Assembly: GCA_946998205.1 (NCBI GenBank)
Contig: CAMPYJ010000029.1
Location: 1-31,155, forward strand
Length of the DNA: 31,155 bases
Source of the DNA: an uncultured Prevotella sp.
Lineage (GTDB): Bacteria > Bacteroidota > Bacteroidia > Bacteroidales > Bacteroidaceae
Direction of reading: 5' to 3'
Within the stretch, counting starts at the first letter, position 1. Each line of letters begins with the position of its first letter. A model generated the notes under the pieces. It was not told where the DNA came from, did not search any database, and saw only the letters and a list, made by a program, of their open reading frames with translations. A program made the translations under genes and the position numbers. Below, one piece after another: positions 16,951-24,750 of the stretch.

Positions 16951-17280
16951 TTACCGGCCGCATGGGTTTTGAACGCCTTCGGAAGAGAAAAACCGCTTTG
17001 TGTGGCAATCTTCGCTCAACGCATTCAAAGCAAAAAGCGCTCGCTGAGTCTTGACGTACTCAAGGCTCAGCGTGCGCCTTTGCAGGGGTGCAACCACAGA
17101 CTTAAGGACACCTCTGCGAATTACCGCCGTAAGGTTTTTCGTGCCGGCCGGCTTACGTCTTGTCATCCAACGGCCTTTTTTTTGTTCAATCCGCCTGTTC
17201 AGTCTGTCACATAGCTTGCTATACTCCTTCACACAAAAACAAATTGACCGCAAAAAACGAGCTCACAAAACGACAGCGTT
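16951..17280 (-). repeat. Intergenic repeat, copy 3, with a 100-codon open frame
   Basis: The minus strand of this segment is homologous to 15362-15530: GTGAGC, TTTTTTG-CGGTCAATTTG, GTGAAGGAGTATAGC-AAGC-TAT (palindromic ATAG/CTAT), GACTGAAC, ATTGAAC, ATGACAAGACGTAA and AAAAACCTTAC in the same order. It starts about 45 bp after the DUF4301 stop, in the same orientation as that gene. A frame from TTG 17253 (or ATG 17166) to 16951 is open for up to 100 codons (VKEYSKLCDRLNRRIEQKK, MTRRKPAGTKNL), basic and without a known family. The same frame is interrupted in copy 2, so coding is doubtful; I call it a repeat. The rest of the gap (16817-16950, 17281-17324) shows nothing else. Confidence 0.7.
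17030..17083 (-). other. Strong hairpin in repeat copy 3
   Basis: A 54-nt imperfect palindrome. From outside in: GCAAA/TTTGC (17030-17034 and 17079-17083), GCGC/GCGC (17037-17040 and 17074-17077), CGCTGAG/CTCAGCG (17042-17048 and 17066-17072), CTTGA/TCAAG (17050-17054 and 17060-17064), loop CGTAC on the plus strand (GTACG on the minus strand). About 21 pairs with few mismatches. It corresponds to the hairpin at 15606-15648 in copy 2. Confidence 0.7.
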
Positions 17281-17324
17281 CATGAATAGTAGTGCCTCTA
17301 AAATGGTGACGGCAGCGCGTAAGG

Positions 17325-18842
17325 TTAGGGTTGATGCTGCTCTCTCAACAAATCGTTCACGGTTTTCACGGGGTTGAACGTGGACAATGGCACCTCTACG
17401 AACACCGTGTTCCAATTGCTCATGGCTCCATTCCACAACCCCGGTAACTCTAATGCTTTCAATTCTTTACCATCTTTACTTTTAGTAGAGATGAAACCTG
17501 TTTCCTTGTCTACGAAATCGGGCAAGTTGAATGGGTGTCCCTGATAATCATTCAAAGCGCAAACCAAATCCACCGGATTGAAATGCGTTCCCTCGTTGAA
17601 CATCTTGACATATTGCTCATTGCTCTTGTCTATCTGACTGGACTCAAGGATTTGCGGACTGGTAGCACCGTCTTTACCACAAACGATGAAAGGACCTCCG
17701 CCCGGTTCACCCACATTTCTAACCATGCCGCACACGCGCAGCGGGCGGTTTAATTTTCCATGAAGATAAGGGATGAGAACAGCATCCTCCATATGCTTCA
17801 ACTGCTCATTGCGGCACATCAGGTCGCGCTGTACGAAACGTATGATTTCTTCCAACTCATCATGTGTGAACTTACCGCTGTCCAACAGGCGCAAGTATTT
17901 GAAACATTTCTTCTGAAGCTCTATCAACATCCCGCCAATCACTTGCTTGTAGGTAACGGTGTCGGTTTTCAGCCGGTCTGGAACAACGTTGTCGATGTTT
18001 TTAATGAAAACAACATCAGCATCAATGTCATTGAGGTTTTCAATCAAGGCTCCATGACCTGCCGGTCTGAAGAGCAAGGTTCCGTCATCATTTCTGAACG
18101 GTGTGTCATCCATGTTCGCAGCGATGGTGTCGGTACTGGGCTTTTGTTCTGAGAACGACACATGGAATTGTACCTTGTATCGCTTTGTGAATCTGTTGAC
18201 GACCTTTTCTACCCGCTGCTTGAACAGCTCCAAATGCTGGTGTGACACCGTGAAATGAATGTAAGATTCACCATGACAGCTGGCATACAAGGCTGCTTCT
18301 GCCAGATGTTCCTCCATGGGCGTGCGTGGCGCATCTTCATACTCATGGAACAACAACAGTCCCTTGGGAAGATTTCCATAGTTGAGACCTTTCGGCTCCA
18401 ACAGGTTTTCCACCACCGCTTTATATTTTCCTTGAGCGATGAGCCTGGCCACCTTCTCACCATCGTTTCGTTCGCATATCTCAGTAAGTTCATCGAAAAA
18501 AGCAAATTTCTTGATGTTGCTGAAGAACTCTTTTTCGAAATCTGTCGTCGGAACCGTATAGTCGGCATGCAGGAAAGCATAGAGATTTTTGAACATGCGA
18601 CTGGCAGCGCCCGAAGCTGGTACGAACTTCACGATGCGGCTGTCTCCCTGTTTGTACTGGTTCCACAACTCTACATAATGTTTTTTTTGCACTTCGTCCA
18701 ACAAGACAACGCCATGCCCGACACAGGCTGCCGCCTTGATTTTAAGAAACGGGAAACCATTTTTGATGTCTTCCAACTGCCGATAGATTTGTTCTTCGGT
18801 AATACCTTTTTGAGAAATTTGTTGAAGATCCTGCTGTGTCAT
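17325..18842 (-). CDS. DUF4301 family protein, nucleotidyltransferase-like
   Basis: A 505-residue protein of the DUF4301 family, typical of Bacteroidetes. Residues 72-85 (KFVPASGAASRMFK) resemble the nucleotide-binding loop of sugar-phosphate nucleotidyltransferases (PA-x-G-x-A-S-R-M in place of LAGG-x-GTRL), and the segment near 258-275 (FRPAGHGALIENLNDID, followed by a VVFIKNIDNV) resembles the later substrate and metal sites of UDP-sugar pyrophosphorylases, where PxGHG and NIDN occur. A role in making a nucleotide sugar is therefore plausible but unproven. No signal peptide or membrane segment. It is divergent from the relA-like gene, each having its own -7 box in a 139-bp gap, and is followed by intergenic repeat copy 3. 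Confidence 0.82.
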   Translation of the reverse strand: MTQQDLQQISQKGITEEQIYRQLEDIKNGFPFLKIKAAACVGHGVVLLDEVQKKHYVELWNQYKQGDSRIVKFVPASGAASRMFKNLYAFLHADYTVPTTDFEKEFFSNIKKFAFFDELTEICERNDGEKVARLIAQGKYKAVVENLLEPKGLNYGNLPKGLLLFHEYEDAPRTPMEEHLAEAALYASCHGESYIHFTVSHQHLELFKQRVEKVVNRFTKRYKVQFHVSFSEQKPSTDTIAANMDDTPFRNDDGTLLFRPAGHGALIENLNDIDADVVFIKNIDNVVPDRLKTDTVTYKQVIGGMLIELQKKCFKYLRLLDSGKFTHDELEEIIRFVQRDLMCRNEQLKHMEDAVLIPYLHGKLNRPLRVCGMVRNVGEPGGGPFIVCGKDGATSPQILESSQIDKSNEQYVKMFNEGTHFNPVDLVCALNDYQGHPFNLPDFVDKETGFISTKSKDGKELKALELPGLWNGAMSNWNTVFVEVPLSTFNPVKTVNDLLREQHQP

Positions 18843-18900
18843 ATTACGTTCTTTATAAAATTAGCTGAAGGATAATAAGCATCTGTTTGCGTATTTGACA

Positions 18901-18908
18901 CAAAGATA
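18901..18908 (-). promoter_or_regulatory. -7 box TATCTTTG for the DUF4301 gene
   Basis: A perfect TAnnTTTG on the minus strand, 58 bp upstream of the ATG at 18842. It diverges from the box at 18951-18958, so the two promoters lie back to back in a short gap. No TTTG at the -33 distance. Confidence 0.6.
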
Positions 18909-18950
18909 GTTACTTTTCATGAAATACACATTGGTTTGCAATAAAAATAT

Positions 18951-18958
18951 TATCTTTG
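18951..18958 (+). promoter_or_regulatory. -7 box TATCTTTG for the relA-like gene
   Basis: A perfect TAnnTTTG 23 bp before the ATG at 18982, giving a leader of only about 20 nt. TTGG at 18931-18934 and TTTG at 18935-18938 are candidate upstream boxes, but at 16 and 12 bp, shorter than the usual 19. Confidence 0.6.
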
Positions 18959-18981
18959 CACATGTACTTTAAGGCAAATAG

Positions 18982-21189
18982 ATGGATACAAAGTTTGAAT
19001 TCCTTGCGTCGGAACAATCCGAATACATAGCCATATTCAATCGCATCAAGCAAGCTATTGGCGAATCATTCCTGGACAACGATGAAGAAAATCTCAAGAC
19101 GCAGCTGAAGACGTCTCTGGAGAATGGCCAGATTACAAGGGATGCCTTCGGGTTGAATCCGGTGCTGAACTCCATGCAGACCGCAGAAATTGCCGTCAAC
19201 GAGATCGGCCTGAAAAGGGATGGCGTGATTGCCATCTTGCTGTATCAAAGTGTGGTCAACGGCCACTTGGATATCCGTGACGTTAGCGCCAAATACGGTG
19301 AGGTGGTGGCGCATATCATTCGCGGCCTTGTAAGAATTAATGCGCTGTACAGCAAGAATCCTGTGGTAGAAAGTGAGAATTTCAGGAATCTGCTTCTCAC
19401 CTTCGCCGAGGACATGCGTGTCATCCTGATTATGATTGCTGACCGCGTGAACTTGATGCGCCATATCAGAGACGCGGAGAACGTGGAGGCAAAGCGACAG
19501 GTAAGCGAGGAGGCAAGCTATTTGTATGCGCCATTGGCCCATAAATTGGGACTTTATCAACTGAAAAGCGAACTGGAAGACCTGAGTTTGAAGTATCTTG
19601 AGCATGACGCTTATTACATGATTAAGGATAAACTCAACGCGACGAAAAAGGCTCGTGACAGTTATATCGCGAGCTTCATCAACCCCATTCGGAAAAAGCT
19701 GGAAGACGCCGGGTTGAAATTTCAGATGAAGGGACGCACCAAGAGCATTCATTCTATATGGCAGAAGATGAAAAAGCAGAAATGCAACTTCGAGGGTATC
19801 TATGATCTTTTTGCCATACGTATCATCTTGGACGCGCCTTTGGAGAAAGAAAAGATGCTATGCTGGCAGGTCTACTCCATCATCACGGACATGTACCAAC
19901 CCAACCCAAAACGATTGCGCGACTGGCTTTCGGTTCCAAAATCCAATGGATATGAGAGTCTGCACATCACCGTTTTGGGACCAGAGAGCAAATGGGTTGA
20001 GGTACAGATACGTACCGAGCGAATGGACGAGATTGCAGAGCGGGGGTTGGCTGCGCATTGGCGATATAAAGGCATCAAGAGTCAGGGCAACATCGACGAA
20101 TGGCTGGCCAGCATAAGAACAGCTTTAGAAGCGGGCGATGACTTGCAAGTAATGGATCAGTTCAAACTGGATCTTTACGAAGACGAGGTATATGTGTTCA
20201 CGCCAAAAGGTGAGATCAAGAAGTTTCCCCGAGGGGCTACGGTCTTGGACTTTGCTTATTACATCCACTCTGACGTAGGTAGCAAATGTGTTGGCGCGCG
20301 CATCAACAGCAAGAATGTTCCTATCAGGGAACAACTGAAGTCGGGCGACACGGTTGAGATATTGACGCAAAGCAACCAAAAACCGAACCAGAGTTGGCTG
20401 AAAATCGTCAAGACCAGCAAGGCGAAAGCAAAGATACGCCTGGCGTTGAAAGAAACCCAAGTGAAAGACGGGCTTTATGCCAAGGAATTATTGGAGCGTC
20501 GGTTCAAGAACAAGAAGGTGGAACTGGACGAAACCATCATGAATCACCTGGTGAAGAAGATGGGATACAAGGAAGTTTCTGACTTTTACAAACAAATAGC
20601 TGACGAGAAACTTGATCCTAACGACATCATTGACAGGTATGTGGAACTGCGTGACAAAGAATTGAACGTGAACACCCTGAAGGCAGTTCAACGTGCCGAC
20701 GAGTTCAGTTTGGAACACACTGACGGACAAACGTCCAACCAATCAGACGTGTTGGTCATCGACAAGAACCTGAAGGGCATTGATTACACGTTGGCCCAAT
20801 GCTGTCACCCCATCTACGGTGACGACGTATTCGGGTTTGTAACGGTCAGTGGAGGCATCAAAATACACAGGAAAGATTGTCCCAACGCGCCGGAAATGAG
20901 GAAGAGATTCGGTTATCGAATGGTGAAAGCCCGATGGAGCGGACAAAATGGGGCTCTGTACACCATCGTACTGCGCATCATAGGCAATGACGATATAGGA
21001 ATAGTCAACAACATTACCAGCATTCTATCCAAAGAAGAGAGAATAGTGATGCGTTCCATCAATATCGATTCACACGACGGATTGTTCAGCGGTAACCTTT
21101 CGGTTCAATTGGATGACGTGACGAGACTGGATGCCTTGATCAAGAAATTACAAACGGTGAAAGGGGTGAAACAAGTCACCAGACTGTAA
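18982..21189 (+). CDS. relA: RelA/SpoT-family (p)ppGpp synthetase with degenerate hydrolase domain
   Basis: Makes (p)ppGpp from ATP and GDP/GTP in the stringent response. The 735 residues have the full long-RSH layout: HD region (about 20-190), synthetase (about 235-365), TGS (about 393-455), the conserved-cysteine region with CCHP and a later Cys (about 590-630), and a C-terminal ACT domain (about 660-735). The synthetase is intact: GRTKSIHSI (251-259), Asp275 in YDLF, NGYESLH (322-328) and Glu340 in VEVQIRT. In the hydrolase the His-Asp pair is Tyr88-Gln89 and the following ED is Asn93-Gly94; the first metal-ligand His is Asn59. Hydrolysis is therefore probably lost. The loop before the synthetase substrate site is RLRD (311-314), basic as in RxKD-type enzymes. 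Bacteroidetes often have a second, hydrolase-active RSH elsewhere; it is not in this window. Confidence 0.94.
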   Translation: MDTKFEFLASEQSEYIAIFNRIKQAIGESFLDNDEENLKTQLKTSLENGQITRDAFGLNPVLNSMQTAEIAVNEIGLKRDGVIAILLYQSVVNGHLDIRDVSAKYGEVVAHIIRGLVRINALYSKNPVVESENFRNLLLTFAEDMRVILIMIADRVNLMRHIRDAENVEAKRQVSEEASYLYAPLAHKLGLYQLKSELEDLSLKYLEHDAYYMIKDKLNATKKARDSYIASFINPIRKKLEDAGLKFQMKGRTKSIHSIWQKMKKQKCNFEGIYDLFAIRIILDAPLEKEKMLCWQVYSIITDMYQPNPKRLRDWLSVPKSNGYESLHITVLGPESKWVEVQIRTERMDEIAERGLAAHWRYKGIKSQGNIDEWLASIRTALEAGDDLQVMDQFKLDLYEDEVYVFTPKGEIKKFPRGATVLDFAYYIHSDVGSKCVGARINSKNVPIREQLKSGDTVEILTQSNQKPNQSWLKIVKTSKAKAKIRLALKETQVKDGLYAKELLERRFKNKKVELDETIMNHLVKKMGYKEVSDFYKQIADEKLDPNDIIDRYVELRDKELNVNTLKAVQRADEFSLEHTDGQTSNQSDVLVIDKNLKGIDYTLAQCCHPIYGDDVFGFVTVSGGIKIHRKDCPNAPEMRKRFGYRMVKARWSGQNGALYTIVLRIIGNDDIGIVNNITSILSKEERIVMRSINIDSHDGLFSGNLSVQLDDVTRLDALIKKLQTVKGVKQVTRL

Positions 21190-21253
21190 ATAAAGAATCT
21201 TTTCGCCCTCTCTTTTTATACGGACACCGGCCAAGTATCATGATAAAAATCAG

Positions 21254-21261
21254 TATATTTG
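21254..21261 (+). promoter_or_regulatory. -7 box TATATTTG for the MATE gene
   Basis: A perfect TAnnTTTG 20 bp before the ATG; leader of about 17 nt. The 92-bp gap after the relA-like gene shows no convincing terminator hairpin and no TTTG at the -33 distance. Confidence 0.55.
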
Positions 21262-21281
21262 CATTGTCTTAGGCAACAATT

Positions 21282-22580
21282 ATGAAGCAAGTGTTTAAGT
21301 TGGCGTTGCCATCCATCATATCAAACATCACCGTTCCATTATTAGGCATCATCGACCTAACCATTGTCGGTCACATGGGTGATGTGATATATATCGGAGC
21401 TATCGCCATTGGCACCATGATTTTCAATGTGCTGTATTGGCTCTTTGGATTCTTGCGGATGGGCACCAGCGGCATGACATCTCAGGCCTTAGGCGGGCGC
21501 AACTTGACCGAAGCCATGAGGATGTTGGTTCGCTCGTTGACCATCAGTACGTCGATTTCATTGATTTTCATCATCTTCCAGTTTCCCATTCGGTGGTTGG
21601 CGTTGACCATCATGCACCCCACAGACCAAGTTGCCGAACAGGCTGCGAGCTATTTTTCCATTTGCATTTGGGGCGCGCCTGCCATGTTGGGGCTATACGG
21701 ACTGACAGGATGGTTTATCGGCATGCAAAACACGCGACTTCCCATGTTGGTATCCATCTTTCAAAACGTCATGAATATCGTTGCAAGCATGACCTTCGTT
21801 TTTGGATTTGGCATGAAGATACAAGGTGTAGCGTTAGGAACCTTGACGGCGCAGTGGACTGGTTTCCTACTTGCCTTGTACTGTTGGAAGCGGTATTACG
21901 GCAGGATGGTTGAATATAAATGGAAAGACCACTTGTTTAAGCGAAGTACGATGGTTCGATTCTTTGCCGTCAACCGGGATATTTTCATACGAACGCTTTT
22001 CTTGGTTGGTGTTAATTTCTTTTTCATTTCAGCCGGATCGAGGCAAGGAGCCATCGTCCTGTCGGTCAATACGCTATTGATGACCTTGTTCACCCTGTTC
22101 TCTTACGTCATGGATGGATTTGCTTACGCCGGAGAGGCCCTCAGCGGAAAGTATTATAGTGCAGTGAACAAGCTGGCATTTGACAGGGTCTATCGTAGCC
22201 TGTTCGCATGGGGAGCCATCATGTCTGTGGCGTTCACGCTGCTCTATGCGGTTGGAGGCAATGGTTTCCTGCTGCTGTTGACCGACGAAGACGTTGTCGT
22301 GCAATCTGCAGGACCATATTTCTGGTGGGCCGTGCTGATTCCCCTTGTCAGCATGTCGGCCTTTATTTATGACGGAATCTTTATTGGTCTCACGGCCACG
22401 AGAAGCATGCTGGCATCTTCTGTCGTATCAGCCCTCTCCTTCTTCGCACTGTTCCTCGCCCTCCAAAGCAGCTTGGGTAACCATGCTCTGTGGTTGGCTC
22501 TCATCGTGTATTTAGGTTTGAGAGGAAGCATGCAATGGTTGTTGTATCGAAGAATGCGTTTGAATTGGGTGCGAAAATAA
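21282..22580 (+). CDS. MATE-family efflux transporter, DinF-like
   Basis: A 432-residue inner-membrane transporter with about 12 hydrophobic segments in two similar halves. The N-terminus (LALPSIISNITVPLLGIIDLTIVGHMG) has the MATE layout with a Pro in helix 1 and the D-x-x-x-V-G-H pattern; the Asp at residue 26 region matches the cation-linked Asp of helix 1 in DinF/NorM-type proteins. The GMTSQALGGRN stretch (about 63-74) is another MATE hallmark. MATE proteins export drugs or metabolites in exchange for sodium or protons; the substrate cannot be predicted. It follows the relA-like gene by 92 bp and has its own -7 box. The gap to rmuC is 49 bp. Confidence 0.92.
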   Translation: MKQVFKLALPSIISNITVPLLGIIDLTIVGHMGDVIYIGAIAIGTMIFNVLYWLFGFLRMGTSGMTSQALGGRNLTEAMRMLVRSLTISTSISLIFIIFQFPIRWLALTIMHPTDQVAEQAASYFSICIWGAPAMLGLYGLTGWFIGMQNTRLPMLVSIFQNVMNIVASMTFVFGFGMKIQGVALGTLTAQWTGFLLALYCWKRYYGRMVEYKWKDHLFKRSTMVRFFAVNRDIFIRTLFLVGVNFFFISAGSRQGAIVLSVNTLLMTLFTLFSYVMDGFAYAGEALSGKYYSAVNKLAFDRVYRSLFAWGAIMSVAFTLLYAVGGNGFLLLLTDEDVVVQSAGPYFWWAVLIPLVSMSAFIYDGIFIGLTATRSMLASSVVSALSFFALFLALQSSLGNHALWLALIVYLGLRGSMQWLLYRRMRLNWVRK

Positions 22581-22594
22581 AATGTCGTCAACGC

Positions 22595-22625
22595 TTTGAA
22601 ATGCATCTCAAATCAATTATCTTTG
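22595..22625 (+). promoter_or_regulatory. Full-consensus promoter for rmuC, possibly leaderless
   Basis: TTTG (22595-22598), 19 bp, TATCTTTG (22618-22625): an exact match to the Bacteroidetes -33/-7 pattern. The rmuC ATG is at 22630, only 4 bp after the -7 box, so transcription would begin at or within a few bases of the start codon. Confidence 0.75.
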
Positions 22626-22629
22626 CAGC

Positions 22630-24012
22630 ATGGAATTCATATACTTATCCTTTGGTTTCGCCGTTGGAGCAATCATCGTCTTTTTCTTGTTAAGCGGAAA
22701 GTTGAAAAAACTGGAGACCAAAAACGTCTTGTCTAATCAGCAATTGGCGCACGAACAAGAAATTGGCACACAGTTGCAAGCAGAACGTGACCGACTTCAG
22801 TGTGAGCAAGCAGAACAACAGCAACAGTTGATAACCATCAAGCTTGAGCTGGAGCGAGTAACCACACAGTTGGAATCCGAACAAGCATCGCATTCGAAAG
22901 AGACAGAAATGCGCCGCGAGCAATTTGAGCAACAACAGAAAACCGTTCAAGAGCAATTCTCAAATTTGGCAACCCGCATCTTAGAACAGACTTCGGAAAG
23001 GCTGAAGACAACCAACAACGAGTCGATGGAACATCTGACAAAGCCACTTAAGATGAACATCGAGCAATTGCAACAAGCCATTCAGCACACAAATACAGAA
23101 ACGTCCAAGAATACCGCCTCGCTGTCACAACAACTCAGAGAAATGAGTTTGCAAACACAGAAGATTGAATCCACCGCAACTCGACTGACCAATGTAATTA
23201 GAGGCGGGAACAAGGCGCAAGGCAATTGGGGTGAACGCATACTGACAGACATTCTGGAAAGTCAAGGTTACAAGGTCGGCATCGATTATGACATCCAGCA
23301 TACATTAACGGATGAAAAGGGAAATGTGATTAAAAATGACGACACTGGAAGACGGATGATCCCTGATGTCATTCTACACTACCCCAATAATGAAGACGTC
23401 ATCATTGATTCCAAAATGTCTATTGATGCCTATTACCAATATGTAAACACTGAAGAAGAAGCTCTCAAGAAAAAGTTCGCAGCCGACTTGGTGAGCAGCA
23501 TTCGAGCACAGGCCACCAGTCTCGCCAAGAAAGACTATGGCAAATATGTGCATTCGCCACGAAAAGCCATTGATTTCGTCATCATGTTCGTACCAAACGA
23601 AGGAGCTTTGCAACTGGCTTTAGACACGGAACCAAAGATATGGGGCGAGGCTTTTGACAAACAGGTGTTCATCACCAGCCAACAAAACTTAATGGCCATA
23701 TTGCGTATGATTCAGATAGCATGGAGACAATATGCACAAACCGAAAACCAAAAGAAGGTCTTCACCTTGGCTGAAGAATTGTTGAAACGAGTAGGCGAAT
23801 TCATCAAACGATTTGACAGGATAGGTAAGGACATAGACACGCTCCATAAAGACTACGGGGAAGCTTACAACAAGGCTTACACGGGTCGGCAGAGCATCGT
23901 GCAGAAAGCCAATGAACTGAAAGACTTAGGGGTGAAAGAAAGCACTAACCAACCGATTCCCATGGTCAAGACCGATTTGTTGGACATTACAGAAGAAAGC
24001 GAAAATGAGTAA
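22630..24012 (+). CDS. rmuC: DNA recombination protein RmuC
   Basis: A 460-residue RmuC-family protein. One N-terminal membrane helix (residues about 3-21) is followed by a long Gln/Glu-rich coiled coil (about 25-185) and then the conserved RmuC domain (about 190-440) with NWGERILTDILESQGY, P-D-V-I-L and VIDSKMSIDAYY, a pattern related to restriction-endonuclease-like folds (D ... x-D-x-K). In E. coli RmuC limits recombination between short inverted repeats. The start is fixed by the expected N-terminal membrane helix; no later Met would keep it. Its stop overlaps the phosphatase start by 8 bp, so the two genes are translated together. Confidence 0.93.
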   Translation: MEFIYLSFGFAVGAIIVFFLLSGKLKKLETKNVLSNQQLAHEQEIGTQLQAERDRLQCEQAEQQQQLITIKLELERVTTQLESEQASHSKETEMRREQFEQQQKTVQEQFSNLATRILEQTSERLKTTNNESMEHLTKPLKMNIEQLQQAIQHTNTETSKNTASLSQQLREMSLQTQKIESTATRLTNVIRGGNKAQGNWGERILTDILESQGYKVGIDYDIQHTLTDEKGNVIKNDDTGRRMIPDVILHYPNNEDVIIDSKMSIDAYYQYVNTEEEALKKKFAADLVSSIRAQATSLAKKDYGKYVHSPRKAIDFVIMFVPNEGALQLALDTEPKIWGEAFDKQVFITSQQNLMAILRMIQIAWRQYAQTENQKKVFTLAEELLKRVGEFIKRFDRIGKDIDTLHKDYGEAYNKAYTGRQSIVQKANELKDLGVKESTNQPIPMVKTDLLDITEESENE

Positions 24013-24487
24013 GAAGAAACGAAGATTGTTGTTCGTGTGTTTAGGCAACATTTGCAGAAGTCCGGCGGCAGAGGGCGTGATGAAATCCATTGTCAAGGCT
24101 GCTGGCATGGAAAATGAATTCGTCATCGACTCAGCAGGCATTGGAGATTGGCACATCGGGCAACTACCCGACCATAGAATGAGGAAACATGGCGAACAAC
24201 GAGGGTATCGCTTTGACAGCCGCGCTCGCCAGTTTGGTGCGGATGATTTTGCAAAATTTGATCACATCTATGTGATGGATTACGAAAACAAACGTATGCT
24301 CACAGCTATGGCAACTACCGAAGAAGATGCGCAGAAGGTTGAGATGCTGGCAAGTTACCTCAAAGACAAGCCGAACGTTGATATAGTACCAGATCCTTAT
24401 TATGGAGGGGAACAGGATTTTGAATATGCGCTTGACTTGATAGAAAGCACTTGCAAAGAGTTATTTCTCAGGTTGTGCGGAAAATGA
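24005..24487 (+). CDS. Low-molecular-weight protein tyrosine phosphatase
   Basis: A 160-residue phosphatase with the signature C-L-G-N-I-C-R-S near the N-terminus (nucleophile Cys12, phosphate-binding Arg18, Ser19) and the general acid Asp130 in DPYYGG. Such enzymes remove phosphate from tyrosine, often on BY-kinases that control polysaccharide export, but no such kinase or capsule gene is in this window. The length is usual for the family. The gene overlaps rmuC by 8 bp and is the last gene before a 263-bp gap that holds an inverted repeat, a terminator and the ppdK promoter. Confidence 0.93.
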   Translation: MSKKKRRLLFVCLGNICRSPAAEGVMKSIVKAAGMENEFVIDSAGIGDWHIGQLPDHRMRKHGEQRGYRFDSRARQFGADDFAKFDHIYVMDYENKRMLTAMATTEEDAQKVEMLASYLKDKPNVDIVPDPYYGGEQDFEYALDLIESTCKELFLRLCGK

Positions 24488-24510
24488 GCCAACTATCCGT
24501 TATTTTCACC

Positions 24511-24609
24511 CGCCGCGGTTTGTTTGGCTGAAAAGCAGACCGTCCAAATCACATGTTTCGTAATCTTCTGGCATGCCGTCAACAGTCTCAATGCCAAACA
24601 AGGCGGCGT
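24511..24609. repeat. Inverted repeat between the phosphatase gene and ppdK
   Basis: CGCCGCGGTTTGTTTGG (24511-24527) and CCAAACAAAGGCGGCG (24594-24609) are complementary except for about two bases near the middle, a stem of about 16 bp around 66 bases. The enclosed sequence reads on the minus strand as a short open frame (GIETVDGMPEDYETCDLDG...) without an ATG in frame, perhaps a gene remnant. Nothing else is visible in 24488-24640. Confidence 0.5.
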
Positions 24610-24644
24610 TAATGCCACGTTCCATATTTTCCAATATTAAAAAT

Positions 24645-24669
24645 GCAATGTATACATTGCACTTTTTTG
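24645..24669 (+). terminator. Intrinsic terminator after the rmuC-phosphatase pair
   Basis: A perfect 18-bp palindrome TGCAATGTATACATTGCA (24645-24662) preceded by AAAA and followed by CTTTTTT. The stem is AT-rich but the layout is that of a Rho-independent terminator, and with A-run and T-run it could work both ways. Confidence 0.65.
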
Positions 24670-24678
24670 TATAAATAT

Positions 24679-24709
24679 TTTGCAAGGTTACAAAATAATG
24701 TTATATTTG
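24679..24709 (+). promoter_or_regulatory. Full-consensus promoter for ppdK
   Basis: TTTG (24679-24682), 19 bp, TATATTTG (24702-24709), an exact match to the Bacteroidetes -33/-7 pattern. The leader to the ATG at 24751 is about 38 nt and A-rich. Confidence 0.8.
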
Positions 24710-24750
24710 CAAAAACATAAAATAAACAAATTAAGAGAAAACATTACGGT

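Noticed and set aside
24507..24626. Short minus-strand gene starting MERGINAA after the phosphatase gene
   Set aside because: The ATG frame stops after 12 codons; the longer frame has no ATG and is only about 40 codons.
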